From Anaeramoeba flamelloides (lineage: Eukaryota > Metamonada > Anaeramoebidae): a stretch of DNA of 64,000 bases. The stretch is from the NCBI GenBank assembly GCA_027625915.1, contig JANTQA010000075.1, positions 62,001-126,000 on the forward strand, in the 5' to 3' direction. Of the stretch, positions 23,129 to 34,977 are shown in pieces; the first letter of the stretch is position 1, and the number at the start of each line of letters is the position of its first letter. A model generated the notes under the pieces. That model saw only the letters and a program-made list of their open reading frames with translations. It was not told where the DNA came from and made no database searches. The position numbers and the translations under genes are program-made.

Positions 23129-23235
23129 GAACAAGAAAAGCACCACCTACAAAAAGAAAAGCGTCACCAACAAAAAGAAAAACAACATCAACATAAAGAA
23201 AGGCATCAGCACATTCCTTAAGATCAAATTCTGAA

Positions 23236-23385
23236 ATGAAAAAGTTCAGAAAGAACTCAAAGGCCAAAAATAAAAGCAATAAAGAGGTTGCACATGTCTT
23301 AGGATTAGGAATAGCCAATCACGCTAGGAAAAAAACAAAAGGTAAAAAGCCAACAACGAAGACACTAAAAACAAAATTTTTATAA
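23236..23385 (+). CDS. Small basic ORF 2 (49 aa)
   Basis: ATG-led frame MKKFRKNSKAKNKS, then EVAHVLGLGIANHA and a Lys/Thr-rich tail. The middle helix-like segment is unlike the low-complexity frames elsewhere, and codon composition here is less T-rich than the surroundings. It lies 17 bp before ORF 3. Histone-like or other chromatin function is only a guess from its charge. Confidence 0.4.
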   Translation: MKKFRKNSKAKNKSNKEVAHVLGLGIANHARKKTKGKKPTTKTLKTKFL

Positions 23386-23402
23386 AAAATTACAATTTGA
23401 GA

Positions 23403-23624
23403 ATGAGCACAAACAAACAAAACCGATCATTGGATGCTAAAGCTGATAACAAGCTTTTAAAAGCACTCAAAGGTAAAAGAACAGTTGTTACAAAATCTGA
23501 AGCTAAACGAATCCAACAATCAGTTACAAAACGAAATTTAGCTGGTAACAAAATTGGAAACACAATTGCAAAATCAACAAATAAATTAGTTTTCAAAAAT
23601 GGAAAAAAGGCAATCAAAAACTAA
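23403..23624 (+). CDS. Small basic ORF 3 (73 aa)
   Basis: ATG at 23403 gives MSTNKQNRSLDAKADNK, then LLKALKGKRTVVTKSEAKRI and ending in NGKKAIKN. It is strongly basic with almost no acidic or aromatic residues, and its sequence complexity is normal, so it is probably a real coding region. It could be a nucleic-acid-binding or ribosome/chromatin-associated protein. I recognise no family. It ends in TAA and is followed by T-rich sequence. Confidence 0.5.
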   Translation: MSTNKQNRSLDAKADNKLLKALKGKRTVVTKSEAKRIQQSVTKRNLAGNKIGNTIAKSTNKLVFKNGKKAIKN

Positions 23625-24147
23625 TTTGAACGATCGAATTAATTTGTGTTTACAGTTTTTTTATACTTTTTTTTATTGTAATAGTATAAAGATTTATCTT
23701 TTAATTGTCTTCTCAATTTAATAAACTATTTACCCTAAAACATGAAAATAATTATTATATTGACCCAAAACAATGAAAATTAGACAAAAAATCAAAAAAT
23801 ATGACAAGATGTATCAACATTCAATTTCTAAAATTTAAATCTTATTATGTTAAATCATTTTTATAAGAAGAAAAAATTTCATTTTAATGATCCACTAAAC
23901 CCAAATATCAAAATGAAACCCGATTACCATTCATCAACTGAAGTACTTGCTAAATTGTTTTCGTCACCTCTACATTTTCCATTTTATTAATTTTTATATC
24001 ATTTTATTTATAAATTCATAAAAGAATAATATGTGAATTGTTTTGAATTGCAAAACATTTTTATATTTAAAAGATTTGAATATGACTTTTGATAATATAT
24101 TTTTTATGATGTTAATGTATAATAAATTAGATTTTAAAAAACAATCC

Positions 24148-24515
24148 AGTTATACAGCAATTTCAAACCTGGTGTGCATGATTCAACTTAACTTAAAATT
24201 TCAATTTTCATTAAACTTTCATTGAACTTCAAGATCTGTTAAAACTAAATCAAGGTTTTAACACCAAAACTCAAGAATACCTGAATGACAAACTTCGTAA
24301 ACAACTTTTCACTTTTTCTTTTGAACTTTTTCGAAATTATTTTAAAAAAATTTAATTTTGTAATAGATCTTGGATATTAAGGACAATACCAGAAGATTTG
24401 AGTCCAAAATAACAATCGCCCTTTTCAATTGAAAGGAGTTTGCAGAAAGTTTAATGAAATTTGAAATTTTAAGTTCAGTTAAATGGTGTGCACCAGGATT
24501 TAAATTGTTGTATTA
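24148..24515. repeat. Foldback element P
   Basis: Arms of about 75-90 bp at each end: tatacagcaatttcaaacct pairs with aggatttaaattgttgtat, continuing through gcacacca and aacttaaaatttcaa. The size and long arms fit a foldback-type MITE. The small ORF at 24043-24225 overlaps its left arm and is rejected. Confidence 0.75.
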
Positions 24516-24519
24516 TATT

Positions 24520-25600
24520 CATCTTAAATGATGAATTTTTTTTAATTTTTGAAAAATTTTTTTGGAAAACTAATATTAACAAATTGGGGTTTAGAATTGT
24601 ATCATCTATGTCAAAAAATTATGTGTATTGTAGGACTTAAATAAAGAGGATTTATTGATTTTTCAAGTGAAAGTTTATTATTATTATTTATTTTGGATTT
24701 TTGTTTATTTTTTAATATTTTTGGCAATTCAAAAAATTTTTAAAAGTATAATTTTTTTTAAAACATTATTCACTTATGTTAACTCGAAAATAATATATCC
24801 CTTAGAACCCAGTATAACCTAAAAGTCTTCAATATATATTTTTTAGTTATAAATTTAAAATATTGACATTTGTTGATATATAATTAATAAATAATTATCT
24901 CAGAATAATATATTTATTTTTTATAAGTATGTAGGAATCTCAAATTACAAAGTACGTTTATGATTTTTTATTAACATTTAAATATTTTTTTTTTTTGATA
25001 ATAACATTAGTAAATGCAAAATGTCCCACTTAAAAAATCTTTAATAGATAATTATAAAAAAAACACTCTAGAGTATTAAAAATCAACGTATTTTTTGAAT
25101 TTAAATATGGTTAATATTACAGGAAAATAAATTCGGGACCATCCACGTAGGAATGACCTAAAATGTTAATAATGAGGTTATTTTAATTTGTTAATATTTG
25201 GTCCATTATTACCTAAAAAAGGTTTAAAATTTTCATTACCATTTTAGTTTATAAAAAATTTTTGGTTCAAAAGTATTCTATTGTAAAAAAAATTTATTTT
25301 GCAAAAAGGTTAAAAAAATTTAAAGTCATTTTTTGATCAAAATTAAATTTAATTTTGGTATTTTTTTGACATTGGTTCTTTTTGAAGTTTTGTTCCTATT
25401 AATTATTATATTAATAATTCACTCCTAAAAAAAAAATATTTTTAAATCAAAAACATTTTTATTTTTTTGTATCACTTTCCATTTTTTTTTTTAGGTAAAA
25501 ACTTGGTAGAAAGGGATATATTTTAGAATAAAAAAAACGTAACATATACGATTTTCAATTTCCAATCAATTTTTTTTCTTTCATTGTGAATAGAAACTTA
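24520..25600. other. Gene-less low-complexity region
   Basis: No coding or repeat signal that I can defend. Confidence 0.45.
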
Positions 25601-25605
25601 TTTAA

Positions 25606-26545
25606 GGGACTAGTCTAGATTAATTTTTTTTTTTGACCAATAACTAAATAAGCAATCCTTATTTTGAAATATGTTTAAAATTGAAAATAGACAGTTTTTT
25701 TTTAATTTTAGAACTTTTAGTTCTTGTTTTTTAGAAATTTTACAATTCTGTCAAAAAAAGTGACTTTTAAAAATTTTTTTAAAAAAAAAGATCTTTAAAG
25801 GATGAGAATTTTTTGATTAATTTTGGATTTAATTATTTTCTTAAAATTAATATTTATTATCATTTTTAAAATCGAAAAAATAATTTAAAACTATTGAATA
25901 TTTTCTCTTTCACTTCTGTTCATCCAACTTGATGCTATAAAGAACTCAATTTGTTTTATCAATTATTACTTTTTAAAAAAATAGTTCTTTTTCTTTTCTT
26001 TGATTTTTTTTGACTCTGACAAAAACTTTTGGAATGATAATAATAGGAATACTTAAAAAAACTTCAGATTCAACAAAAACAAAAGAATGTAAACTCAAAA
26101 AGTAGATTCATGAAAAAAAAAAAAAAGAATGTTACAAGAAAAGAAAGAAAATCTTTAATTAAGAGCAAAGCATATATTGTATATTTTTTTCGAATCAAAC
26201 TGTTTTTCCCTGAAAATCCAAAAAAAAACCTTTTCAGCTTTATTTTTCATACTATTTTTATACACCTTCTACAAACATAAGAAGGTTTTGCTTTCTTGCT
26301 CATATTTTTTTTTTTTTTTTGTATTTTTGCGAAAAGTTGAAAAAAAGCAACTTTCAAAAAAGTGAAAAAATGTAAAAATTTTTTATTTCTATAAAAACAA
26401 TAATTATATTTAATTAATGTAATTTAGCAAGATTTCATTTATATACTGAGAAGTTTTTCACTTTGATATCAAATCTAAGCAATTGGTAAAAAAATTCTAA
26501 ATCTCTATTAAATTTACCTAAAAAAATTAATATAGACTATTCCCT
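25606..26545. mobile_element. TTAA-type element T1, copy 1 (940 bp)
   Basis: Flanked by TTAA at 25602-25605 and 26546-26549. Ends GGGACTAGTCTAGATTAA and, inverted, GGGAATAGTCTATATTAA, so the terminal repeats are about 30 bp with few mismatches. A second copy lies at 53873-54791. The Phe-rich frame at 26177-26365 is shared between copies but has no recognisable domain. No transposase, hence non-autonomous. Confidence 0.88.
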
Positions 26546-26549
26546 TAAA

Positions 26550-27999
26550 CAATTTTTTAATTTTTGTTAAAGTTAACGAAAAATATAAACTTTTCTAGAT
26601 TATTCATTTTTTTTATTTTTTATATCTTTTTATGTTCTTCTCTTTTGGATAATTACATAACCAATTTCACATGATGATGATTTTTTTTTCAATTGAGAGA
26701 CGTAGATTTAAATTTTTTATTAATATAATAAAAATCTCAAATAAAATCAGTTGAATTTATTATATAATTTGATCCATTATGTTTTATTAAAAATTTGAAA
26801 AAAAAAACTCTACAATCGAATTTTTCATTATGGTCTCTTCAAAATGTTTATATAGTTTTTGATATTATTATAATGATGAAAATTCATTACTCTTTGTTTG
26901 TTTTTCTAATGTTTAAAAAGGTTAAATAGTTGTAAATATTGTGGCTAGTGTTTCAGATATTACCAAAAAAGTATTAATAATAAGATTTTTTAAAATTTAA
27001 ATATGGTGTGTGTTGAAATTTTCAATTATAGACTCTGTCCAAAAATTTGATTCCAAAAAACTCACTATTAAAAAATTATTTTTTTTTAATAATTCTCATT
27101 CACAAAAACAAAAAAATAAAAAATTTAACTATAAAGAATATGTTTTTAGGGATATTTAAATTTATTTTAATGTATTTCTAAATAAATTAAGACTAAAAAA
27201 AAAAAAAAAAAATCCAATCAATTTAAAATGAACTTGAATACTTTTTCTCAGTTAATTTTTTTTCAAATATTTCAATCTCATGAAAATTAAACAAATTATT
27301 TCGGAGTTTTTTATTCTTGGGGTATTTTTTTTAAATTTTCCATGGGTTGCTACATAATTTTAAAAAATAAATAAATATTTTGTTGAAGAAGAGGACTAAA
27401 AACTTCAAATGCCTTTAGGTTTTTTTTTATTAAGGAAATAAAATAAAAATTTTTGTTTTATTTCTTTAATAAAAAAAACCTAGGCACTCACCATTAGCTT
27501 TTCTAAAGTTTCAGTTATGATTTGAAAAACAAGGGGTTTTAAAAAACATAAATGGAATTTTTGAAAAGCTAGGTACTGTTCCTCCTATCTAAATTTATTT
27601 GAAGAAATTTAAGTGTATACTCAATTGATTTTACAATTGTTACCAATAATATATAGGAAGAATATCACTATAACCAATAGAAGTATTTTTTTAATTTTTT
27701 TTTTTTTTGGATAGGATTAAAGATAAGTAAAGAGAATTTTAAATTTATATGGTTGAAAAAACAATAACATCAAAAAAAAATTTTTAAAAAAAAAAACCAA
27801 GATTGAAATAAAAAAAAAAAAAAATTTGAATCATTTTTCAAATAAATTAATGTTTTTAGATCGAAATTAAAACATGAATTGTAATCATTTAATGAATATA
27901 AAAGTAAGTTAAGGTATAAATGAAAAAAAAAAAAAATTAAATTTGTAATATTGTGATGATCAAAATAAATATCCATAGTAAGAGGAAATGTGTTAGATA
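26550..27999. other. Gene-less region with one T/A hairpin
   Basis: At 27415-27482 a hairpin with aggtttttttt and aaaaaaaacct arms (inner ttaaggaaataaaat against attttatttctttaa in inverse) resembles those at 17748-17908. Nothing else supported. Confidence 0.55.
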
Positions 28000-29109
28000 T
28001 CAATAAACTAAGACCCACCCAATTTTTGCTTTTAATGAATTATTTGATAATTGTTGATTTGGCATAAAACCAGCAACCACATTCATTGAGTAATCTTTGT
28101 TAAATTCGTTATATTTAAATGGAATGACAGACAAGCCTGAAGGAAAACCATTTAAAGGCATACCTAATGTGCTTATAGGTTTGTTCCAATCAAAATTTTT
28201 ACAGGCTAAATTCACTTTCTTGGAACGGTAATAAGGGAAAAAAACATTAATCCAACCGGTTACACTTGTAGGGACTTTTTCTTCATATTCAGTATTCTTA
28301 TACCATATTTCATAATTCCACATGTAGATGCTATCCCAAAAATTTGTAATTATTTCTTTGTTATTATTAGTAGAAACATCAAATTTAACAACGGGATCAC
28401 CAATTTCAAAAGCACACACGAATTGTTTTAAGACAAAATCGAGTTTATCGAACCACCACTGCAATTCAAATTTTTTTAGTATCTTAATTCTTTCACGAAT
28501 ATCTTTCCAATCTTCAATGGTGCCTTCGAGTTTGATTGAAGGGATCCCACAACCACCAAACATATTAACTTTGTAATACCCATTTGTAATATCCATTAAA
28601 GTAATTGCATATGTTGTCTTGATTGTCTGAGTTGTAGTTGAAAAACTCTTTGTTAAAAGTGATGCATATTCGTTCCCAATTTTTTCTTTTAATAATTCTT
28701 CAATTTGTTGAAATGATTCTTCCCAAGGACTGTTTTTATTACCTAAACATAAATCTGGATTAACCTTGCTAATATTTTCAATTTGATCTGATTTTGTAAA
28801 ATCACTCCTAAATGTTTCCAAATTATTATTTATATGTGTTGAAAAACCCTGTAGTATTAATAACCAAATAATATCTGGTGTCAAGACTAATGGTAAATGA
28901 TCATAAAAGCAATGATGAACACATTTTACAAAGTTGTTAGGAATTTGGCAATTTAAATCAATAACTTCACTATCTGGTTCGGACATTGATTCAATTTTGG
29001 AATTATTAAGTTGAAGTTTTGATAACACTGAATTTCCAATACTTTCTTTTAAGCTTGTTTTTTTATATTGTTTATTTGAAGACTCTTTAGTGCCTAGAAT
29101 AGTGACCAT
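28000..29109 (-). CDS. DUF4419 domain protein (369 aa)
   Basis: A single open minus-strand frame from ATG at 29109 to TGA at 28000. It follows the DUF4419 family closely. HLPLVLTPDIIWLLILQGFS and HINNNLETFR come early, then SPWEESFQQ and IGNEYASLL. FSTTTQTIKTTYAITLMD comes next, then CGIPSIKLEGTIEDWKDIR followed by WWFDKLDFVLKQF. The end has FWDSIY, SVTGWINVFFPY, PSGLS and a final AKIGWVLVY. The domain ends where the family usually ends, so the protein looks complete. Function is not established; the family is common in fungi and protists. No signal peptide or membrane segment. All Trp codons in it are TGG. Confidence 0.93.
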   Translation of the reverse strand: MVTILGTKESSNKQYKKTSLKESIGNSVLSKLQLNNSKIESMSEPDSEVIDLNCQIPNNFVKCVHHCFYDHLPLVLTPDIIWLLILQGFSTHINNNLETFRSDFTKSDQIENISKVNPDLCLGNKNSPWEESFQQIEELLKEKIGNEYASLLTKSFSTTTQTIKTTYAITLMDITNGYYKVNMFGGCGIPSIKLEGTIEDWKDIRERIKILKKFELQWWFDKLDFVLKQFVCAFEIGDPVVKFDVSTNNNKEIITNFWDSIYMWNYEIWYKNTEYEEKVPTSVTGWINVFFPYYRSKKVNLACKNFDWNKPISTLGMPLNGFPSGLSVIPFKYNEFNKDYSMNVVAGFMPNQQLSNNSLKAKIGWVLVY

Positions 29110-29578
29110 TTAAACTTTGAATAAATATATATCAAGAATTAATTTTTAAAAAAAATGATCATTTTGTAATCCTTTATTTTCTTAAAAAGGCGAAACACAA
29201 AATCATTTTTATTCAATATCCCCAATTTTATTTATCTAAATATGGAATAATATGGAATAAAATCATCGTTTAAGCAAAAAAAGACATCGTTTAATTTATA
29301 AATACGAAATCAAATAAATTAAATTTATTTTGTTTCGTGTTTTTTTTTTTTTTCATTATTTTCGTAACTTTATTAAAAATCAAAATATCGTCACAGAAAA
29401 TTGAAATTACATTCCGTCCTCGTAGTTTCTTCTTTTATTTTTATATTAGTGTTAATTTTTTTATAAAATTCTCTAAAATTTATTCAAGAAATAAAACTGA
29501 CAAAGATCTTTCAAGTATTAATATTAACCTTACCTCGGTTTGATTCAAATAAAGTTGTGCCATAATCATTTCCTTTAA

Positions 29579-30128
29579 GGAAGTAGGCTAGCCATAGCAG
29601 GTACCAATATCTAGGCATGATGTTCTAAATTGAAAAGTATATTACTGTGATTAGGTCCAAAGGCTTGAAAAAATTCTAAAAAAAAAAACTGTAAAGTAGT
29701 AATTTTACTAATGTTCACAATTAAAATTTTTGAAATAAAAATTCAAAAAACAAAATTCTGAGATAAAAAAATAATTTTGAGATTTTTTTAATTTTTCATT
29801 GATAGAAACAGTCATAATTGTAAAAAAAAAAACACAAAAAAATGAAAAAATAAATTGAAATTTCTCAAAACCCCACCCCTACTTTTAAATTTCATAAATA
29901 TCAACAGTATGTTACTAAACATAATCTTCAAAGAATTAATGTAAACATATTTGGAAACGGGAGTGGGGTTTTGAGAAAATCAAACCCATAAATTCATATT
30001 TTTTTTTTTTGAAAGTATAGTGTACACATGAAAAATCAATAGTACTCATCAATACAAACAAACTAATTTTTCAAGGATCCTGAAAGTTGAAATTTATTGG
30101 AAAAAAAATTCACCACAGACCTACTCCC
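29579..30128. mobile_element. TTAA-type element O (550 bp)
   Basis: TTAA at 29575-29578 and 30129-30132. Ends GGAAGTAGGCTAGCC and, inverted, GGGAGTAGGTCTGTG. Lies just upstream of the DUF4419 gene, which is transcribed away from it. No protein. Confidence 0.78.
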
Positions 30129-30139
30129 TTAAAGATTTT

Positions 30140-31430
30140 TATCCTGTATTGAAAAAAGTACCTTTCATTTGGAGATTTAGATTGATAGATCTTACAGTTA
30201 CTTTTGGTTATTGTTATTGTTTGGTGATCATTAAATTATTACTTTTTTATTTTATTTGTTTTTTTTTTTTTACTACTTCAGTGGGGAATTAATCTTATCT
30301 CTTAGTATATATAGTTTTTTAATGAAAATTATACTCATATTTTAGTAGAAGATTTAAAAATTTTGGTTATTTCATCAATTACTCAAAAAAATAAAATACT
30401 CTAGTAAATTTTATCTTAAATCAAAAAAATAATTTGAATGATCAAATTGGAAATCAAAATGAAAAGTTGATTTGTAAAAAAAGATACAGTCTCAAAATGA
30501 TATTTATTAAAATGAAATATCTGGTATTATTTCATCTATAGGTCATAAATATCACCATTTATAAAATAGTAAATTAAAAATTGAAACAAAATTATATACT
30601 TTATATTTTATTATAACCGTTTTTTAAATTTTGTAACATATTATGTATGTTCTATTATTTTTTTTTTTTCAAACCTAAAATTTTTATTGACAAAAACTTT
30701 GTAAATATTTTTATATACCCCCTTTATAAAATGTTATTTAATCGGAAGAATGATGGGAATGCATTCATAATGTTTGTATCTTGGTTTTCCAGTTTTTGAA
30801 TTTCAATTGTAAGTTATTGAAAATTTTGATGATCTAAAATTTGAGTCATTTGATTTACAATTTTTTTGGAATTTGGGAATATAAAACATTTTTAAAAATG
30901 CTATTAAAAGATTATTAAATACAGTTTTTTTGAATTTTTTCAAATAGTTGATTTTCATAAAAGTCATATTTTTGTGATTCTCTCTATTATAGCAAGGAAT
31001 TGAAAATGGTACTAGTTTATAATTTGAATTATGATTGAATTAGATCAGTTTCAAGTAAATTTTTTTTTTTTAATTGATATCAGCTCACTGCAGACTAATT
31101 GATTCTTGAATGTAAACCGAAAACGATTTTTATTGGCATACATTATTTTTTTGTATTTTTTACTTTCTTTTGGATGCTTATTCGGTGAAAAAGAAGAAAA
31201 AAAAAATTTGAATAGTTTATTTTATTGATGGAGGAAGTGTAAATTACACTCTAGATGTCCTTTTACTTAAATTTCCTCAAAGGAAATTTAAGCGTAAAAT
31301 CATAGATTTCACGATTGTTCAAGGGAAAGACATACCCATTTTTTTTATGTTTAAAAAGCAAAAGCAAAAAATTGAAAAGAAAAAAGCAAAAAGAAAAAAA
31401 AAAAGAAATTTAAAAAGGGTTTATAAGAAG
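30140..31430. other. Gene-less AT-rich spacer
   Basis: Contains a small palindrome (aaatttcctcaaaggaaattt region near 31268-31289) but no supported gene or element. Confidence 0.45.
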
Positions 31431-31439
31431 CAATTGGTA

Positions 31440-31878
31440 AATAATCAAAAAAAAAAAAAACCAATGCTATCTTTAATTAAGAACTCCCAAAATCACAGCC
31501 AAGATACTTTTGGTTGATTTAATAATTTGATAATTGATCATGAATGTTCACTTGGGGATCGTTATTTAATTGTTGTAATTTCTTTTCTTTTTTTTTTTTT
31601 GATCTTATTTGCTTTCAACATTTGGTCATTTTAGCCTTTGCTTTTTTGTTTTTATTTTCAAGTTACTCATACTTTCGTGTTTCAGTGTCACAGTATTAGA
31701 AAGTAACCACTTGATCTTTTTCCTTTGTAACTCTTCTTCCCAATATAAAGAAGATTTAACTAGGGGAAAAATGGAAAAAAATAAAAATTTGAATAGTTAT
31801 CTTTTCAATTTTCAAAGAAAAAAGAGAATGGAGAACTTTTATTTTGACAATTTTCAAAAATTGGAAAAAAAAAAGTAG
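31440..31878 (+). mobile_element. 5' part of a Tc1-like element (second copy)
   Basis: Matches, inverted, the sequence upstream of the transposase relic at 11100-12091, including the run from accaatgctat to the cttcccaatataaag box. It then reads into an ATG at 31771 followed by MEKN, as in the other copy. After that the similarity fades and the frame ends at 31876. It is a truncated copy. Confidence 0.6.
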
Positions 31879-31879
31879 T

Positions 31880-32748
31880 ACAAAAAACCCAAATTCATTT
31901 TTTTTTTTATATATTTGTAATAGTACCAAGCAAATAATATTTTAGAAATATGTTCCAAATCCTTTGTTGTTAAAAATAGAAAATATTTGAGTAAATTGAT
32001 CTAAAAGTCATTATTGTAAGAATTTTACAAGACTATATGTAAAAATTTAATCACATCTCATTTTTTTTCTTTTGTTCATTAATACCAAGTTATTTTTTAC
32101 TCGTTTTTCCTCCCTTCCAGACTTTTAAAATGATATTGTCCGAGATGCTGAAAAAAGGATATTTTTTTGGTGCAAAGTGATATTAGTCACAATTTTATGA
32201 ACTTCTTTATATCAACTTATAACAGTTCATACAATATCATTTTTTGAGTTCTTTCAAGGCAAACTCAAAAAATAAAGAGGATATTAATTCCAAAACAAAA
32301 CTATAAAGACAGTTATAAAATATATAAAATGTATAAAATGTTTTAAATTTGTTATTTAAGATACCAATATAAAATAAATAAAAGATTATATCTCAAATGT
32401 TACAAACTTATTCTATTATAAAGAATAAAAATAGAAAAACCTTTATATTTTAAATATTATAAAAACCAAATTTCAAAATTAGGGTCAAATTTTTATTATT
32501 ATTATTTTTTTTTTTTCATTCATCTTTCAAAAAAAAAATATATTACACTAAATTTGTATTTATTAATCTATATATGATTTTTTATCTCTAAAAACTTTAT
32601 TAAAATACATTATTATTCAAATTAAAAAACAATTAAACAAATTATTATCTGATGAAAAATCTACCCCTATTTTTGAAATTTAACTTAGTTTTAAAGTATT
32701 TATTGAAAAGAATTGTAATTTAAAAATTTTTTATTCCACTATGATAAC
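31880..32748. other. Gene-less AT-rich spacer
   Basis: No coding or repeat signal recognised. Confidence 0.45.
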
Positions 32749-32752
32749 TTAA

Positions 32753-34111
32753 GGGAGTAGCAACGGTAAAGGAAAATTTTTCACTTTTTTGCAATTCTGA
32801 AAAAGATCAAAAAATAACATTTTCTACTTTGGTTGTAACTCGTTGATTTTTATTATTTATAGTACTTCATTCATTAGATTTTTTAAATTTTTTTTTCAAA
32901 GTCTAAAAGAAATTTCCACAATAGAATGTTGACTTGAATTGCAAAAAAAATAGTGTTTTGAATGTTAAATAACTTATCTTTTATCCTTCTCTCAACATTC
33001 TATTGTGACATTTAATTTTTTTCATTTTTTAATTGTTCATCATTTTTGAATTTTTTTAATCCTGACAACATAAAAAATTAGAACTATTTTTTTCTCAATG
33101 ATATTTGGGATTAATGGATTTTTTTTAAAATGAACAACAACATTACAATTGAGAGAATCATAAAAGAAAACATAAATGGGACTTAAATAGCTATAATAAT
33201 TTCAAAAAAAGAATAATTAAGTCAAATTATTACCTGTTAGGTTTTAAATCGTTGGATTTAGTGTAATTGGAGAAGTGAATATGATTATATGTTATCAAAG
33301 TTTAATCCACAAAATAGTTAGAAGTTTTATTCAAAGAATCTAAAATTATCTTCTCCCAAAAAAAAAAACTAAACCTCCATTCCAAAAATTTGGACACATC
33401 TAAAATCAAAAATAGGAAAAGAAAAAAACTCAATTTATTGTATTTTTCCAAATGTAATATAAAATCATATTTAAGTAATAGAGTATTAATGTTTTTTTAA
33501 GTAATCATTTTCATCCAAATATAATGAAAACAATATAAAACAAAAAATCAAAATGGGTGTGTCAAAAATAATAGAAAGAGTTTGAACAAAAAATATATTG
33601 GTAGATTTGTTGAAATTACACCAATAATCGTTGATTGATCAAATGATAAGATACCATGCACCGGTTGTATGTGGATTTTTCAATTTTTGAAACTCAACTG
33701 TAACCGTCTATCAACTGTCGATAAAAAATTTTCAGATCTAACTAAACTGTTTAAGTAACTGAAAAATAGAAAATTAAAACAGTAACAAAAAAGATAAAAA
33801 ATGAAATAGTTTGTTGAATCAAAATTACTTCCCAATTGGATGTAAATAATGTTATTTTTATTCTTCCAACTGTTTAAAATGTCCCCAAATTAATGGAATT
33901 AAGTTTATTTTAATAAAAAAAAAAAAAAAAAAAAAAATATTTTATCAATATTTTCTTTTTTTTTTATTGTTTAACATTACTAAAAAAAAAAATATCAAAT
34001 AATTTTTTTAAAAAAATTTTTAGAGAATCTACGATCACACGCCACTAAAATAAAATGTTCTTATATCACCTCTCTCGAATTTTTATCATGTATTATGGTG
34101 TAGCTACTCCC
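32753..34111. mobile_element. TTAA-type element N (1,359 bp) with a nested Tc1-like element
   Basis: TTAA at 32749-32752 and 34112-34115. Ends GGGAGTAGCAACGG and, inverted, GGGAGTAGCTACACC. About 530 bp of it is a later insertion (33375-33903). No transposase frame. Confidence 0.82.
33375..33903. mobile_element. Tc1-like non-autonomous element H, copy 1
   Basis: Left end ctccattccaaaaatttgga followed by cacatc. The right end, inverted, reads ttccattaatttggggacat. Internal landmarks (ttgttgaaat, gatcaaatgataagat, ccaactg) recur, inverted, in copy 3 at 62913-63437. Nested in element N. Confidence 0.78.
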
Positions 34112-34213
34112 TTAACACATTAATTTGAAAATTTTAATATTGAAAATATCAAATTACTGTTGAAAAAAAGTTAAATACTATTTTTAAATATAAATCCTAA
34201 TAAAAGAAAGAAT

Positions 34214-34267
34214 TCACAAAAATCACAGAAATCACAGAAATCACAGAAATCACAGAAATCACAGAAA
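34214..34267. repeat. Minisatellite, 9-bp unit (atcacagaa)
   Basis: Six near-perfect units of atcacagaa. On the minus strand it encodes a meaningless Val-Ile-Ser repeat. Confidence 0.92.
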
Positions 34268-34334
34268 CCTGAAAATGAAATGTAATAGAATTAAATAAAA
34301 GAAAAAATATTTGATTAAAGACAATTTTTAGTAT

Positions 34335-34770
34335 TAAGGCACTACTATTTTTCTGTTTAATTTTTGAAAATTTGAAGAAAAAATCCAAGATATTCCAACT
34401 CATTTTTCTCAAACGTTGTTAAATGTCTTTTTAAACTGAATATTATGAACTATTTGCCTGGAAAAAAATTATTAAAAAGTAAATTTAAAAATATGTTCCA
34501 ATATGAGTCCAATGAATTTCATTTCAGAAAAGATTTCAATAAAACTCGATTACCCTTTTTAAGAATTTAAATGTATTGGACTCATATTGGAACATAATTT
34601 CAAAAATTGATTCAAAAAAACAAATTTTGTGAATAAATACTTGTTTAATTTCATCAATAGAACATTTTTAACACTTTGTAGTAAATTGACATTTAAGGAG
34701 GATCATTTTTTTTTCCGAATTAGGAAAAATTAAACTGAAAAATAAACTAAATTTCATAATAAATGGCCCA
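34335..34770 (+). mobile_element. Element G, copy 1
   Basis: Contains an inner hairpin (tgttccaatatgagtccaat, then the inverse attggactcatattggaaca, 34493-34594). The left part (actatttttctgtttaattt) is also found, inverted, at about 55195-55260, and similar sequence (actaccatttttctatttaa) lies at 53803-53822. The boundaries are approximate. Confidence 0.6.
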
Positions 34771-34890
34771 TCTTACATTTGAATAATGAATTGTATTTGT
34801 ATCGTTTTGAAGTTTTTCCTCTCACAATGAAAAGTTTGCAAATAAATCATTTTTTCTCTTTTTTATTTTTTCAACAGTGTTTTGTTAAAA

Positions 34891-34977
34891 TGGAAAATGA
34901 AAATGAAAAATTTGAAAGAAGTAACAGATGAATTATTGAAAAATTTGGTTTCAAATATGAAAAAGAGATTATATTTA
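34891..34977 (+). pseudogene. Short coding-like fragment
   Basis: From the ATG at 34891 the frame reads MENENEKFERSNR, a TGA, then IIEKFGFKYEKEIIFSS and TAA. The part after the stop has the look of real protein, but there is too little to assign. It may be an exon or a relic. Confidence 0.25.
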
